Below, piece by piece: positions 9,055 through 16,810 of a stretch of DNA of 64,000 nucleotides. The position numbers were made by a program, and so were the translations under genes. The notes below the pieces were generated by a model. The model was not told the origin of the DNA. It saw nothing but the letters and a program-made list of their open reading frames with translations, and ran no database searches. The stretch's first letter is position 1, and every line of letters begins with the position of its first letter. The DNA comes from Ramlibacter ginsenosidimutans (GTDB lineage: Bacteria > Pseudomonadota > Gammaproteobacteria > Burkholderiales > Burkholderiaceae_C). The stretch is from contig NZ_JAEPWM010000007.1 in the NCBI RefSeq assembly GCF_016654015.1, positions 1 to 64,000 on the forward strand, in the 5' to 3' direction.

Positions 9055-9798
9055 ATGAAGAACGAGCTTCCCCTGCAGGCGCAGGAACTATTCCACGACC
9101 CGGCGGTGCGCGCACTGCGCAGCGATCTCGCACTCGCCCTGCGCGCAGCGGCGCACCACGGCCTGGGCGAAGGCGTCTGCAATCATTTCAGCATCGCGAT
9201 GCCGCAGCACCCCGAATGGTTCCTGCTCAATCCGCGCGGGCTGCACTGGAGCGAGGTGCAGGGCCACGACATCGTGCTGGTGGATGCGCAGGGCCAGCGC
9301 CTCGCCGGCGCGCATCCGGTCGAGCCGACGGCGCTGTTCATCCACGCGGCCGTGCATCGCATCGCGGGCAAGTCCTGCGTCCTGCACACGCACATGCCGT
9401 ATGCGACGGCGCTGACGCTCACCGACCTGCGGGCACTCGACACGACCTTGTCGCAGAACGCGATGCGCTTCCACGGGCGGGTCGCGGTCGATGCCCAGTA
9501 CAACGGGCTGGCGCTGGACGGCGCGGAAGGGGAACGCATCGCACGCGCCATGCAGGGCGCGGACGTCGTCTTCCTGGGCAACCATGGGGTGATCGTCTGC
9601 GGCGAGCGCATCGCCTGGGCCTACGACGACCTGTACTACCTGGAGCGCGCCTGCATGCACCAGGTGCTGGCGCAGTCCACCGGGCGCCCCCTGCAGCCGG
9701 TTCAGCCCGAACTGGCGGCGCGCGTGGCGGCCCAGACGATGGGCGAACGGCTGCAGTCGGACCTGTTCTTCGCCAGCTTGCGCCGCATGGTCGGCTGA
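9055..9798 (+). CDS. Class II aldolase/adducin-family protein
   Basis: A 247-residue protein of the zinc-dependent class II aldolase/adducin fold (L-fuculose-phosphate aldolase relatives). Visible family features are the glycine-rich start GLGEGVCNHFS, NPRGLHWSEV, the metal-binding HTH in VLHTHMPYATAL, and GNHGVIVCG with the third histidine. The substrate cannot be read from sequence; this branch includes many uncharacterised proteins. AAGGAG lies eight bases before the ATG at 9055, preferred over an in-frame ATG at 9034. Its 3' end overlaps the convergent DUF2917 gene by 97 bases. Confidence 0.9.
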   Translation: MKNELPLQAQELFHDPAVRALRSDLALALRAAAHHGLGEGVCNHFSIAMPQHPEWFLLNPRGLHWSEVQGHDIVLVDAQGQRLAGAHPVEPTALFIHAAVHRIAGKSCVLHTHMPYATALTLTDLRALDTTLSQNAMRFHGRVAVDAQYNGLALDGAEGERIARAMQGADVVFLGNHGVIVCGERIAWAYDDLYYLERACMHQVLAQSTGRPLQPVQPELAARVAAQTMGERLQSDLFFASLRRMVG

Positions 9799-10022
9799 GG
9801 CCGCGGGTCGAGCACGAAGGCCGCGCCCTGCAGCGCGTAGAGCAGGGCGCGCCGTGGCTGGTCGGTCTCGAAGCTGTCGCCGGGCTCGAGCACGACGTCG
9901 CGCGGGTCGTCGTCCAGCGTGAGCCACAGGCTGCCGCGCGTGCACAGGATGCGCGCCGAGGATGCGTCGGACAGTTCGAACAGCTGGCGCGCCGGCAGGC
10001 AGACGGTCGGTCCGGTTTCCAT
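9702..10022 (-). CDS. DUF2917 family protein
   Basis: A 106-residue protein whose first 70 residues match the DUF2917 pattern: an N-terminal L..GQL..L segment, ARILCTRGSLWLTLDDDPRD and LEPGDSF, a short all-beta cupin-like module of unknown role. AAGGAG precedes the ATG at 10022. The gene is divergent from a GcvA-like LysR regulator with a 73-base gap, an arrangement that recurs in Burkholderiales and suggests the regulator controls it. The basic C-terminal tail runs 97 bases into the convergent aldolase gene; that extension may be poorly conserved. Confidence 0.82.
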   Translation of the reverse strand: METGPTVCLPARQLFELSDASSARILCTRGSLWLTLDDDPRDVVLEPGDSFETDQPRRALLYALQGAAFVLDPRPQPTMRRKLAKNRSDCSRSPIVWAATRAASSG

Positions 10023-10032
10023 CGATGGCTCC

Positions 10033-10061
10033 TTGGCATGCACGATGCGAATGACTATAGT
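10033..10061 (+). promoter_or_regulatory. Sigma70-like promoter for the LysR gene
   Basis: TTGGCA (10033-10038), a 17-base spacer and TATAGT (10056-10061) form a near-consensus promoter pointing to the LysR gene, whose ATG is 34 bases beyond the -10. It lies in the gap shared with the divergent DUF2917 gene, and its -35 overlaps that gene's Shine-Dalgarno region, so LysR autoregulation could affect both. Confidence 0.7.
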
Positions 10062-10095
10062 GGCCGCGTCCCCTCCAGAAAAACGACATATCGGC

Positions 10096-11049
10096 ATGCG
10101 TCCCATGCAGCCAGGGAATGCGAAAACCGCTGAACCGCGGTCCCGCCAGCTGCGCCTGGACCTGCTGCACACGTTCGACGCCGCCGCGCGCCACCTGAGC
10201 TTCACGCGCGCGGCCGAGGAACTGTTCCTCACCCAGTCTGCGGTGAGCCGCCAGGTGCAGCAGCTGGAGGACAGTCTCGGCGCGGCCCTGTTCGAGCGTC
10301 GCCACCGCTCGCTCGTGCTGACCGAGCCGGGCCGCATCATGCGCCGGGCCGTCGAGGACAGCCTCGAGCGCCTGCGCGATGCCGCCGCCCGCGTGCGCAG
10401 CGCCGCTGCGCGCCGGCATGCGACCATCACCTGCACCCCCGGGTTCGCGTCGTTCTGGCTGATCCCGCGGCTGGCGGGCTTCACGGCAGCGCACCCCGAG
10501 GTGGACGTGCGGATCTCTGCGACGCTGGACCTCGTGGACCTCGAGCGCGCCGGCGTGGACCTCGCAGTGCGCTTCGTTCCGAGCGCGGAGGGCGAAGGAC
10601 CGCTGCTGTTCGAGGAGGAGGTGCAGCCGATGTGCGCGCCGCAACTGCTGCGCGATGCCGCCCGCCCGCTCAAGCGGGCCACCGACCTCGAGCAACACAC
10701 TCTGCTCACCGTGGAGACGCGCGACGCCACGGTCATGGCCGACTGGGATCCCTGGCTGCGGCTGATGCAGCTGGAGCACGTGCACATGGCGCACACGCTG
10801 CGCTTCACCCAGTATGCGGACGCGGTGGCCGCGGCGGTCGCGGGGCAGGGGATCGTGATCGGGCGGCTGCCCCTGCTGGCGGAGCTCGTGCGGCAGAAGA
10901 AGCTCGTCGCGCCTTTCCGCAGCCCGGCGGCATCCCGCCGCGGCTACTTCGTGACGCTGGCGCCGCAGGCAGCGCACAACCCGAGCGCGCTGGCCTTTGC
11001 CCAATGGCTGCAGGCCGAGGCGCGCGCATCGACCAGGAGGAACCCGTGA
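10096..11049 (+). CDS. LysR-family transcriptional regulator (GcvA-like)
   Basis: A 317-residue LysR regulator. The winged helix-turn-helix spans about residues 17-75 (TFDAAARHLSFTRAAEELFLTQSAVSRQVQQLE), followed by the linker helix and the two-lobed effector domain. SFTRAAEELFLTQSAVSRQ and LFERRHRSL are typical of the GcvA/AmpR branch. I start at ATG 10096; another in-frame ATG is at 10105. Longer upstream extensions would run back through the promoter. Likely targets are the divergent DUF2917 gene and the overlapping downstream SRPBCC gene. Effector unknown. Confidence 0.92.
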   Translation: MRPMQPGNAKTAEPRSRQLRLDLLHTFDAAARHLSFTRAAEELFLTQSAVSRQVQQLEDSLGAALFERRHRSLVLTEPGRIMRRAVEDSLERLRDAAARVRSAAARRHATITCTPGFASFWLIPRLAGFTAAHPEVDVRISATLDLVDLERAGVDLAVRFVPSAEGEGPLLFEEEVQPMCAPQLLRDAARPLKRATDLEQHTLLTVETRDATVMADWDPWLRLMQLEHVHMAHTLRFTQYADAVAAAVAGQGIVIGRLPLLAELVRQKKLVAPFRSPAASRRGYFVTLAPQAAHNPSALAFAQWLQAEARASTRRNP

Positions 11050-11453
11050 TGGCGACGATCCAGAGAGAGTTCGACGTTCCGGCCGCGGCCGACGCGGTCT
11101 GGGCCGCGCTGCGCGACTTCGGCGCGGTGCAGGCGCTGGCCCCCGGTTTCGTGACCGGCTGTTCGCTCGAGGAGTCGGGCACCGTCCGTGTGGTGAGCTT
11201 CTTCAACGGGCTGCAGGTGCGTGAGCGTCTCGTGACTCTTGACGAAGCGGCGCGGCGGATCGTCTACACCGCATCCGGCGGACGCACGACCCACCACAAC
11301 GCCAGCGTCGTGGTGCTGCCGCTGGCTGCCGACAGTTGCCGCTTCGTCTGGACGACCGACTTCCTGCCCGACGCGCTGGCGCCCGCTATGGCGCAGATGA
11401 TGGACCTTGGGGCGCAGGCGATGCGCTCGGCGCTGACGCCACCGCCTCGGTAG
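11049..11453 (+). CDS. SRPBCC-family protein
   Basis: A 134-residue START/Bet v1-like (SRPBCC) protein, starting with the typical V..PA..VW..LRDFG motif and carrying the alternating strands and long C-terminal helix of this ligand-binding fold. These proteins bind hydrophobic ligands or catalyse cyclisations; nothing here identifies the ligand. The ATG shares a base with the LysR stop codon (TGATG), so the two are co-translated. Its 3' end overlaps the convergent lipoprotein gene by 68 bases. Confidence 0.85.
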   Translation: MATIQREFDVPAAADAVWAALRDFGAVQALAPGFVTGCSLEESGTVRVVSFFNGLQVRERLVTLDEAARRIVYTASGGRTTHHNASVVVLPLAADSCRFVWTTDFLPDALAPAMAQMMDLGAQAMRSALTPPPR

Positions 11454-12084
11454 TGGCGCGCGTCCAGCCTGCACCGGGCGTGTAGCGCGCGGACTGCATC
11501 GCATTGGCCTGGAAGCCGCTGGCCCACCGCGCGACGACCTGGCCTTGCGTGTCCATCTGCAGCTGCGGCGCGCCCTGGTCCGGCGGCGTGCCGGCCACGT
11601 CGGGACGCGGCAGGGCACCGGGAACGACGTCGGGCAGGCTCCAGCCGTCAGGGCCATAGCGGCTGAAGCGCAGGCTATGGATGTTGCCCACGCGGTGCTG
11701 CCAGACCGCCATGGCCTGCCCCTGCCCATTGCTGGCGAGCTGCACGTCGCTCGATTCGCCGTAGATGCGTTCCAGCGGCTGCGGCAGCGTCCAGCCCGCC
11801 GCACGGGTCCAGGTGGACGCCATCACATGCATCCCGGCGATCCACACCGCGAGCGCGGCGTCGCCCGCTGTGCGCACCATCCGGGCCCGCGCACCGGCCG
11901 GTGCGGGGGGTGCCGGAATGGGTTCGCCTCGTGCGTCGGTGAGCGTGGCGCCGGGGGGTGCGGCGTCCGCCTGGCCGGTGCCACCGAGCACGGCAGTATT
12001 GTCGTGATCGAGGCTGGCGTCGCGGCAGCCCCCCAGCGCTGCGCCCAGCAGCACCAGGGCCGCGACCCACGTGGCCTGCCTCAT
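11386..12084 (-). CDS. Putative lipoprotein of unknown function
   Basis: A 232-residue protein with a lipoprotein signal (MRQATWVAALVLLGAALGGC, lipidated Cys at 20), then a low-complexity Pro/Ala linker and a region with repeated AVW and W....P segments (AVWIAGMHVMAS, AMAVWQHRVGN, VVARWASGFQ). These look like blades of a beta-propeller or sialidase-like repeat, each about 55 residues apart, with only three present. No enzyme motif was recognised. Convergent overlap of 68 bases with the SRPBCC gene. The gene lies 16 bases past the ku stop on the same strand order, so it is read upstream-independent of ku. Confidence 0.75.
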   Translation of the reverse strand: MRQATWVAALVLLGAALGGCRDASLDHDNTAVLGGTGQADAAPPGATLTDARGEPIPAPPAPAGARARMVRTAGDAALAVWIAGMHVMASTWTRAAGWTLPQPLERIYGESSDVQLASNGQGQAMAVWQHRVGNIHSLRFSRYGPDGWSLPDVVPGALPRPDVAGTPPDQGAPQLQMDTQGQVVARWASGFQANAMQSARYTPGAGWTRATTEAVASAPSASPAPQGPSSAP

Positions 12085-12100
12085 GGGAATCCGGCCGGGA

Positions 12101-13057
12101 TCAACCGCTCTTGCGGCGCGTGGCCGGCTTCGCGGTCGCGCGCGCCGTGCTGCTGCTCTTGCGCGCGGCCGCCTTGCGCACAGGTGCCGCTTCGTCGTTG
12201 GCCGCGGTCTCTCGCGCTGGCGGCGACTTCTTCGCAGCGGGCGCTGCCGCGGCGCCGTTGCCCTTGAGGCTGCGGCGCAGCAGTTCGGTGAGGTCGATGA
12301 CTTCGGCGCTCGCCGGCTCTTCCTCTCCCGGCAGCGGTGCGACGCTGCGCAGGCCGCCTTCCTCGGCCTTCTGTTCCACCAGCGCCATGAGCTTCTCGCG
12401 GAACTCGTCGTGGAACAGGTCGGGCTGCCAGTCGCCCGCCATGGCGGCCACGAGTTGCTCCGCCATCTTCAGTTCGGCGGCGCTCACCTTGACGTCGTCG
12501 CCGGGCCAGGCCAGGCCCGCAGTGTCGCGGACCTCGTCGGCCCAGCGCAGCAGGTTCAACACCAGTCCCTTGCCCTGCGGCACCAGCATGGCCAGGTGCT
12601 GCTTGGTCGAGATGACGACCTTCGCGATGCCGACCTTGCCCGTGCGCTCCAGCGTCTCGCGCAGCAGCGCGAACGGCTTCTGTCCGCCCTTGCCGCCGGG
12701 ACTCACGTAGTACGGCTTGTTGAAGTAGACGCTCGGGATCTGCTCGCGGTCCACGAAGGCTTCGATGTCGATCGTCTGGGTGGAGTGCGGCATGGCCGCC
12801 TTGATCTCGTCGGGCGTGAGGACCACGAACTGGTCCTTCTCCACCTCGAAGCCCTTGACGATCTCCTCGCGCTGCATGGCCTCGCCGGTGGACTTGTTGA
12901 CCTGGCGGTTGCCGACGGGCGTCATGCTGGACTTGTCCAGCAGGTTGAACTTCATGCGGCTCTCGGCCGTGGCGGAATGCAGCGTCACCGGAATGTGCAC
13001 CAGGCCGAAGCTGATGGCGCCCTTCCAGAGCGTGCGGGAACTGGTGGGTGCGGGCAT
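12101..13057 (-). CDS. ku: Non-homologous end-joining protein Ku
   Basis: A 318-residue bacterial Ku homolog. The core beta-barrel (about 8-255) begins WKGAISFGLVHIPVTL and contains the conserved KFNLLDK, EEIVKGFEVEKDQFV and FHDEFREKL blocks. The homodimer threads onto DNA ends and recruits the ligase LigD. The C-terminus (about 270-318) is rich in Ala, Lys and Arg, the basic extension that tunes DNA binding and ligase recruitment. No ligD lies in the window, so it must be elsewhere or missing. Exonuclease III is 1.2 kb away on the other strand. Confidence 0.97.
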   Translation of the reverse strand: MPAPTSSRTLWKGAISFGLVHIPVTLHSATAESRMKFNLLDKSSMTPVGNRQVNKSTGEAMQREEIVKGFEVEKDQFVVLTPDEIKAAMPHSTQTIDIEAFVDREQIPSVYFNKPYYVSPGGKGGQKPFALLRETLERTGKVGIAKVVISTKQHLAMLVPQGKGLVLNLLRWADEVRDTAGLAWPGDDVKVSAAELKMAEQLVAAMAGDWQPDLFHDEFREKLMALVEQKAEEGGLRSVAPLPGEEEPASAEVIDLTELLRRSLKGNGAAAAPAAKKSPPARETAANDEAAPVRKAAARKSSSTARATAKPATRRKSG

Positions 13058-13166
13058 GCGTGATCCTTTGGCAGCCCATCCACGTTAGGCAATGCGTCGC
13101 GGCGCACCTGTAGGACACCGCAGGTGATGCGTGCAGGGCGCGGCGCGGGAGGCTCCGCCGGCGAGC

Positions 13167-13634
13167 TCAGGGGCAGTACAGCTGGCCGCCGAGATTCGAA
13201 CACAGCCCGCCCGGCCCGCGCAGGTCCGGCGGCACCCGGCGCAGGTGCGTGCCGTCGTCGACCCAGCATCCGCCCCCGTCGCACACCGCAGGCGAGGCGG
13301 GCCGGTCGATGGCAACCGGCGGAGGCGGCGGGGTCGGTGCGGCGATCGGCACCGGTTGCGACGGCGGCGCGATCCGCGGCGGCGGCACCGCGACCGGTGC
13401 CTGCACGGACCGCGCCGGACGCGCGGGCGGGTCGGGTTGGCCCAGGCAGGTGGTGGCCGCGGCGCTGCGCAGCGCTTCGACGTGCGCCGGGGCGGCATGT
13501 TTGTCGCGGGCGGCCTGCAGCTGCGCGAGCGCGGCGCCGCACGCCGGCGACTTGAGCGGGTCGGCTGGCTGTGCGCGCGCGTGCGCTGTCGCTGCGAGCA
13601 GCAGCGAAGCGAAGAGGAGAGGGACGGCATGCAT
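13167..13634 (-). CDS. Secreted proline-rich protein of unknown function
   Basis: A 155-residue protein with a cleavable signal peptide (MHAVPLLFASLLLAATAHARA), a short helical region with two cysteines (SPACGAALAQLQAARDK...TTCLG), a proline-rich linker (about 70-110), and a C-terminal cysteine-containing module (CDGGGCWVDDGTHLRRV ... LCSNLGGQLYCP). The last part resembles small secreted domains seen in several betaproteobacterial hypothetical proteins. The start at 13634 gives the signal peptide; there is no strong Shine-Dalgarno sequence. Periplasmic location is likely. Function unknown. Confidence 0.75.
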   Translation of the reverse strand: MHAVPLLFASLLLAATAHARAQPADPLKSPACGAALAQLQAARDKHAAPAHVEALRSAAATTCLGQPDPPARPARSVQAPVAVPPPRIAPPSQPVPIAAPTPPPPPVAIDRPASPAVCDGGGCWVDDGTHLRRVPPDLRGPGGLCSNLGGQLYCP

Positions 13635-13685
13635 CGCGGGCTTGTCCGACAGCGCCGCAACGCGCCGGGGATTTAAGTTTGCGCC

Positions 13686-13904
13686 ATGAAGTCCCGCGAT
13701 ACCCGAACGAGCCGTGCCCGCCTGGGCGAGCGGCCGACCTCCTCGACCCCCGCGAAGCCGGACCACGGCGAGAACTCGGCCAGCACCATCGTCGAAGCGC
13801 CGCAGGGCGCCAGGACGAAGAAGAAACTGGACGCGCACGATTTTCCCGACGGCGGCGGCAGCGGCGGCGCGGAAGCGTTCCGCCGCAGCCGGGCCAAGCC
13901 GTGA
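13686..13904 (+). CDS. Small basic hypothetical protein
   Basis: A 72-residue, highly charged, probably disordered protein rich in Arg, Lys, Ser and Pro (KSRDTRTSRARLG at the start, TKKKLDAHDFPDGGG in the middle). No domain is recognised. It is divergent from the secreted protein and convergent with the acidic small protein that follows directly. A competing 87-residue ORF exists on the minus strand at 13673-13936 but has a poorer composition. Moderate confidence that it is a gene. Confidence 0.5.
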   Translation: MKSRDTRTSRARLGERPTSSTPAKPDHGENSASTIVEAPQGARTKKKLDAHDFPDGGGSGGAEAFRRSRAKP

Positions 13905-14138
13905 TCAGGGCTTGTCGCTGCCGAGGCCGGGCGCATCCTTGTCCTTGAGGATGCCGGCTTCCTCGACGCGCTTGCCGACGCGGCCCTGGCCGTGCACGTC
14001 GCGGCTGAACTCGGCGTCCGGCGGGCCTCCTTCGGCGCCTTCGGCGACCGGCTTTCCGGCCGGGCTTCCGACCTCGTCCTCGATTTCGGGCAAATGGACG
14101 TCTCCGCTGGCTTTCGCGTTGTCCTTGGCGTTCGGCAT
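13905..14138 (-). CDS. Small acidic hypothetical protein
   Basis: A 77-residue hydrophilic protein without hydrophobic core (MPNAKDNAKASGDVHLPEI, then EDEVG...EGAEGGPPD), probably disordered, resembling small stress-type proteins. AGGAG lies at a good distance before the ATG at 14138. Its stop abuts the end of the convergent small basic gene with no gap. Function unknown. Confidence 0.6.
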   Translation of the reverse strand: MPNAKDNAKASGDVHLPEIEDEVGSPAGKPVAEGAEGGPPDAEFSRDVHGQGRVGKRVEEAGILKDKDAPGLGSDKP

Positions 14139-14212
14139 GGGTGTGCTCCTGGGGTGTTGCTGCGGGCAATCTAAGCCCGCGCGCGGCGGTGTTCTGTAGG
14201 ATCGGGTCGCCC

Positions 14213-15022
14213 ATGAAAATCGCGACCTTCAATGTCAACGGCGTCAAGACGCGGCTGCCGCACCTGCTGCGGTGGCTCGAGCGCGAACAGCCCGACGTCG
14301 CGTGCCTGCAGGAACTGAAGGCACTGCAGGAAGGCTTTCCGGAACGCGAGATCCTCGACGCCGGCTATCACCCCTTGTGGAAGGGGCAGCGTTCGTGGAA
14401 TGGCGTGGCGATCCTCGCGCGCGGCGTGCAGCCGGTGGAGGTCCGCCGGGAACTCCCAGGCGATGCATCGGACGACCAGAGCCGCTATCTCGAAGCCGCG
14501 GTCAACGGCGTGATCGTCGCCTGCCTGTACCTGCCCAATGGCAATCCGCAGCCGGGCCCCAAGTTCGACTACAAGCTCGCGTGGTTCGAGCGGCTGATCG
14601 TGCATGCGCGTTCGCTGGTCGACGCTGCGCATCCCGTGATCCTCTGCGGCGATTTCAACGTCGTACCCACCGACTTCGACATCTACAACCCGCGCTCCTG
14701 GCGCAAGGACGCGCTGCTGCAGCCCGAGAGCCGTGCGTGCTGGGAGCGCCTGCTGGCCCAGGGCTGGACCGATGCGATCCGGCACCTGCATCCGGAGGAG
14801 CCGATCTACACGTTCTGGGACTACTTCCGGCAGCACTGGCAGCACAACTCGGGACTGCGCATCGACCACCTGCTGCTCAATCGCAAGCTCGCTCCCGCGT
14901 TGCGCGCGGCGGGCGTGGACCGCTGGGTGCGTGGCGAGGAGAAGGCCAGCGACCACGCGCCGGCCTGGGTGGAACTGGAGCTTGCTGCCAAGCCGGCCCG
15001 CCGTTCCGCGGGCGGAAGCTAA
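14213..15022 (+). CDS. xth: Exodeoxyribonuclease III
   Basis: A 269-residue exonuclease III/AP endonuclease of the endonuclease-exonuclease-phosphatase fold. It cleaves at abasic sites and trims 3' ends in base-excision repair. Visible motifs are MKIATFNVNGVKTRLPH, CLQELKA (metal-binding Glu), WNGVAIL, GDFNVVPTDFDIYNP (catalytic Asp/Asn) and SDHAPAWV (catalytic Asp-His). Length fits the family. A TAGGAT hexamer ten bases before the ATG may be the -10, giving a very short leader. Its nearness to ku suggests a loose repair neighbourhood. Confidence 0.96.
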   Translation: MKIATFNVNGVKTRLPHLLRWLEREQPDVACLQELKALQEGFPEREILDAGYHPLWKGQRSWNGVAILARGVQPVEVRRELPGDASDDQSRYLEAAVNGVIVACLYLPNGNPQPGPKFDYKLAWFERLIVHARSLVDAAHPVILCGDFNVVPTDFDIYNPRSWRKDALLQPESRACWERLLAQGWTDAIRHLHPEEPIYTFWDYFRQHWQHNSGLRIDHLLLNRKLAPALRAAGVDRWVRGEEKASDHAPAWVELELAAKPARRSAGGS

Positions 15023-15107
15023 GTAAATTTCCTAGAACCTCGGCAGTTTTTCTTACTGCCGCGCGGCTGAGTACGTGGTTTCATCTCGTTACCGGAGATG
15101 GAGCGAG

Positions 15108-15734
15108 ATGGAATCGAACGAGGAGCGCGCGCTGTGGCTGGAAGCGCTGTCCGACAAGGTGCTGCACCAGCTGCCCGCCGTGGTGTGGAAGAACCTCTTC
15201 CTCGGGCCCGAGCGGGACACCATCCGCTTCGAGCAGCGCCACCTGACGCTGGTCCACGCAGACCTGAGCGCGGGCTCCGCCGAGGCGAGCGACGCCATGG
15301 CGCGTTTCCACACCCAGTTGCAGGAGCTCAATGCGCGCCACCACGGCCGCCTGGATCCGTACCAGCAGGACGCGGCGCTGGCCACCTTCGAGAACCCGGG
15401 CGCCGCGGTGCGCATGACCATCGAGCTGCAGCGGGCCGCGGAGGGCCTGGCGCTGCGCATCGGTGTGGTGAGCGGAGTCTGCACGCTGGCCTATTTCCGG
15501 GCGCAGGGCCGGCTGTGGTGCACGCCGCTGGGCCGGCAGACGGAACGCGCGGCCTACGTCGCCGCCGGCGCATCCGTGGGTGGCATCGTGATCTCGCCCG
15601 AGGCTTACGGGCCCGACGCCGGCCGGGTGCGGCTGCACGTCGACAGCGATGCGCCCGACTTCGAGGATTCGGAGCTGGATCTCTCCACGCTCGCCCTGGA
15701 ATCCGAGCCGGACGCCATCGACATCCCCTGCTGA
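15108..15734 (+). CDS. Class III nucleotide cyclase-like single-domain protein
   Basis: A 208-residue protein resembling the catalytic fold of class III adenylate/guanylate cyclases. LVHADLSAG matches the first metal-binding segment, with its Asp kept, and QDAALATFENPGAAVRMTIELQRA matches the second Asp segment and helix. LRIGVVSGVC and the ERAAYVAAGASVGGIVIS block match the later strands. The usual substrate-specifying Lys/Asp and transition-state Asn/Arg are not clearly present, so it may be inactive or a non-cyclase binding module. There is no sensor or output domain. The N-terminus (ALWLEALSDKVLHQLP) is helical. Confidence 0.72.
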   Translation: MESNEERALWLEALSDKVLHQLPAVVWKNLFLGPERDTIRFEQRHLTLVHADLSAGSAEASDAMARFHTQLQELNARHHGRLDPYQQDAALATFENPGAAVRMTIELQRAAEGLALRIGVVSGVCTLAYFRAQGRLWCTPLGRQTERAAYVAAGASVGGIVISPEAYGPDAGRVRLHVDSDAPDFEDSELDLSTLALESEPDAIDIPC

Positions 15735-15746
15735 CCGCGGCTGCGC

Positions 15747-16292
15747 TCAGGCGCGAAAACCGCCTTCGGCGAGAAAGCGCTCTTCCTCCGGCGTGCTCTC
15801 GCGCCCCAGCACCGCGTTGCGGTGCGGGAAACGGCCGAAGCGCGCCACGATGTCGCGATGGTGGCGCGCGTAGCGCAGGTTCTCGCCTCCCAGCGGCTCC
15901 ATCAGCGCGCAGCAGCGATCCAGGTCGGCCAGGTCCTCCGAGTGCATGAACGGCAGGTAGAAGAACTGCCGCAGCTGCGCCTCCACGCGCAGGTCGTGTC
16001 CCGCCGCGATCGCCGTGCCGGCCGCGGCGCGGGCCAGTGCGTCGGTCGCATACATCCGGGGCGTGCCGCGGAAGGCGTTGCGCGGAAACTGGTCCAGCAG
16101 CAGGACCAGCGCGAGTGCTCCTTCGGGCGAATCCGCCCAGGACGGAAGCCGGCCGGCGGCGGCTTCCTCGTGTGCATCGAGGAAGCGCGAGCGGAAGAGG
16201 GCGTCGAACGCAGTGTCCTGCCGGAACCAGCGGCGGGGCCCGGCCTCGCGCCAGAACTGGACGACTGCGGCGGGCGTAGCGTCGCGCAGCAT
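15747..16292 (-). CDS. DUF924 family protein
   Basis: A 181-residue all-helical protein matching DUF924: VQFWREAGPRRWFRQDTAFD, RFLDAHEEAAAGRL, LVLLLDQFPRNAFRGTPRMYATDALA, RQFFYLPFMHSEDLADQ-like and FGRFPHRNAVLGRESTPEE are the family's conserved blocks. The fold resembles TPR-like bundles; biochemical role unknown. It is convergent with the cyclase-like gene 12 bases away. Confidence 0.92.
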   Translation of the reverse strand: MLRDATPAAVVQFWREAGPRRWFRQDTAFDALFRSRFLDAHEEAAAGRLPSWADSPEGALALVLLLDQFPRNAFRGTPRMYATDALARAAAGTAIAAGHDLRVEAQLRQFFYLPFMHSEDLADLDRCCALMEPLGGENLRYARHHRDIVARFGRFPHRNAVLGRESTPEEERFLAEGGFRA

Positions 16293-16421
16293 GGAGCAAG
16301 CATACGGCAGCGGCGTTCACGCGAGCGCTGCAGGTGGCGGTCCGCCGCAGCAGCCGCCTCCTACAGGCCCCCGGCCACCCTGCTTGCAGAACCGTCGCCG
16401 GCCCGCGCCTAGATTGGTTGC

Positions 16422-16727
16422 ATGAGCACTGAAACCAGCATCGGCCCGGAAGACGACCTCGGCGGCAACGAGAACCACGGCAACGCCGACGGCTGCGGCA
16501 ACAAGACGCTGGGCGACAAGGTCCAGCAAGCGCGCGAGCCGGCGGCCGGCGCCGGCGGCGTGCTGGACGACGCGGGTGCGCAGGTGCCCGCCGGCGTCCC
16601 CGGGGCCCGGCCGCGTCCGGGCATCGCTAAGGGACCCGCCTCCTACCCCGACGGCCCGAACGTCGAGGACAGCCCGTGGGAGCTCGAGGCCGCACGCGGT
16701 CACCTGCCGAAAGACCCGAACCGCTGA
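16422..16727 (+). CDS. Small hydrophilic hypothetical protein
   Basis: A 101-residue Gly/Ala/Pro-rich, probably disordered protein (MSTETSIGPEDDLGGNENHG at the start, SYPDGPNVEDSPWELE near the end). No domain recognised. TAGATT ends six bases before the ATG, resembling a -10 box and suggesting leaderless expression; there is no Shine-Dalgarno sequence. Function unknown. Confidence 0.6.
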   Translation: MSTETSIGPEDDLGGNENHGNADGCGNKTLGDKVQQAREPAAGAGGVLDDAGAQVPAGVPGARPRPGIAKGPASYPDGPNVEDSPWELEAARGHLPKDPNR

Positions 16728-16754
16728 CGGGCCGGTACCCGCCTCCGCCGGTTG

Positions 16755-16796
16755 GTTGCGCGCGCAACGATCCGGCGCTATAGTTGCGCCCGCAAC
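16755..16796 (+). promoter_or_regulatory. Promoter with twin palindromic operators for the FAD monooxygenase operon
   Basis: TTGCGC (16756-16761), a 17-base spacer and TATAGT (16779-16784) form a sigma70-like promoter. A perfect 14-bp palindrome GTTGCGCGCGCAAC (16755-16768) covers the -35, and a second, GTTGCG-CC-CGCAAC (16783-16796), begins inside the -10. Their centres are 28 bp apart. The layout fits repression by a dimeric winged-helix protein; the MarR-type regulator encoded at the end of this operon is the obvious candidate. Confidence 0.75.
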
Positions 16797-16810
16797 CAAA
16801 AGGAGCAGGC

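Noticed and set aside
13673-13936. 87-residue minus-strand ORF opposite the small basic protein
   Set aside because: It overlaps the plus-strand ORF, has no ribosome site, and less natural composition; kept only as an alternative.
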